A stretch of DNA of 64,000 nucleotides from Campylorhamphus procurvoides (Eukaryota > Chordata > Aves > Passeriformes > Dendrocolaptidae). Location of the stretch: positions 449,896 to 513,895 of the forward strand of contig WBMV01006503.1 in assembly GCA_013396655.1 (NCBI GenBank), written 5' to 3'. Under the pieces are notes generated by a model, which did no database searches, was not told the origin of the DNA, and saw only the letters and a list, made by a program, of their open reading frames with translations. A program made the position numbers and the translations under genes. Within the stretch, counting starts at the first letter, position 1, and each line of letters opens with the position of its first letter. Positions 63,586 to 64,000 of the stretch are shown in pieces.

Positions 63586-63710
63586 GTGAGGGTTTTCACC
63601 TAAGGGCAAGAAGGCAATGTTATGATCCAAGTTCCACTTGTACTAATTTTCCCACTAAGCTCAGTGGGACTTTCTTGACACCACTCACTTTACTCAGGTA
63701 AGCATTAAGT
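63586..63710. mobile_element. Degraded palindromic MITE-like fragment
   Basis: CCCACT (63651-63656) and AGTGGG (63663-63668) form a small perfect stem around aagctc. The following acttt...ccactcactttactcagg resembles the CAGTGGGACT...ACTCA centre of palindromic elements like those at 16.6-17.5 kb (family recall). Outer arms are not conserved. Confidence 0.35.
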
Positions 63711-64000
63711 TTACATACCCATGTGAGAGAGAACTAGCACCAGAGGACCTCATCTAGAACCAGTTTTCTTCTATCCCAAATCATTGTACTTTGTATGGAA
63801 AGTATAGCTGGACACATCCGAGGAATGTTTTCATGAGATGCTTGATTGATTGTTCTTCCTATATATTCTGGCTGTCATACAGAGTCCAGCCAGGGTAAGT
63901 GTTTCCAAACAGGAAATCCACCCAAAAAGGGGAAGAACAGCTAAATATAATTTGAAAGCATATTAGGATGGCTTTCTTCTATTTCCGTATTTTCCAATTT
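63711..64000. other. Intergenic DNA to window end
   Basis: No feature recognised in the last 290 bases. Confidence 0.6.

Noticed and set aside
1..64000. tRNA, rRNA, CRISPR, operons, phage or other bacterial-type systems
   Set aside because: The DNA is vertebrate: spliced homeobox exons, poly(A) signals, CR1 LINEs and LTRs. No such features were seen.

Overview
This is vertebrate nuclear DNA, most likely from a bird. One recognisable protein-coding gene, the homeobox gene goosecoid (GSC), lies at the left end on the + strand. The other roughly 61 kb is intergenic. The bird call rests on four things: GSC-type exons with very short introns (211 and 405 bp), CR1 LINEs as the only clear LINE family, with their typical ATTCTGTGA-like 3' tails, sparse retroviral LTRs, and old palindromic hairpin elements of the kind seen across reptiles and birds. 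No bacterial features, CRISPR arrays, tRNA or rRNA genes were seen.

Region 1-3100 holds the GSC locus. It contains promoter DNA with a TATA box and homeodomain sites, a 5' UTR with a CA repeat, three coding exons, a poly(A) signal, and a CpG-rich block past the 3' end. Exon 1 is misassembled. Single-N gaps at 512, 665 and 1310 separate pieces in the wrong order. A 331-bp promoter segment is present twice (181-511 and 670-1000, constant offset 489). A 152-bp piece of exon 1 (513-664) sits upstream of the promoter copy that should precede it. The start codon, most of the N-terminal eh1-type repression motif and about 25 middle residues are missing. The homeodomain is complete, is split by an intron between positions 46 and 47, and has Lys50.

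Region 3100-64000 is gene-poor, AT-rich flank. GSC is known to lie between the SERPINA cluster and DICER1 in other amniotes, so this probably belongs to that gene desert (inference). It holds CR1 fragments (25545-26215 minus, 26400-26456 plus, 31793-32115 plus, 32390-32732 plus, 36990-37056 plus, a tail at 56016-56062, and a doubtful old copy at 42345-42690). Two retroviral LTR-like elements lie at 23984-24636 (minus) and 34958-35238 (plus). Palindromic MITE-like elements lie near 16.6, 17.2, 17.4 and 63.6 kb. A diverged unclassified repeat pair lies 5,880 bp apart (32.9 and 38.8 kb). There are also several simple repeats and one good CTCF-type motif (44.4 kb). Open frames outside GSC are short and look like chance or belong to transposons.

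I found no new gene system. The observations most worth checking are the GSC misassembly, the compact LTR with 14-bp perfect terminal inverted repeats, the unclassified repeat pair, and the 15-bp direct repeat flanking a 190-bp segment near 30.5 kb.
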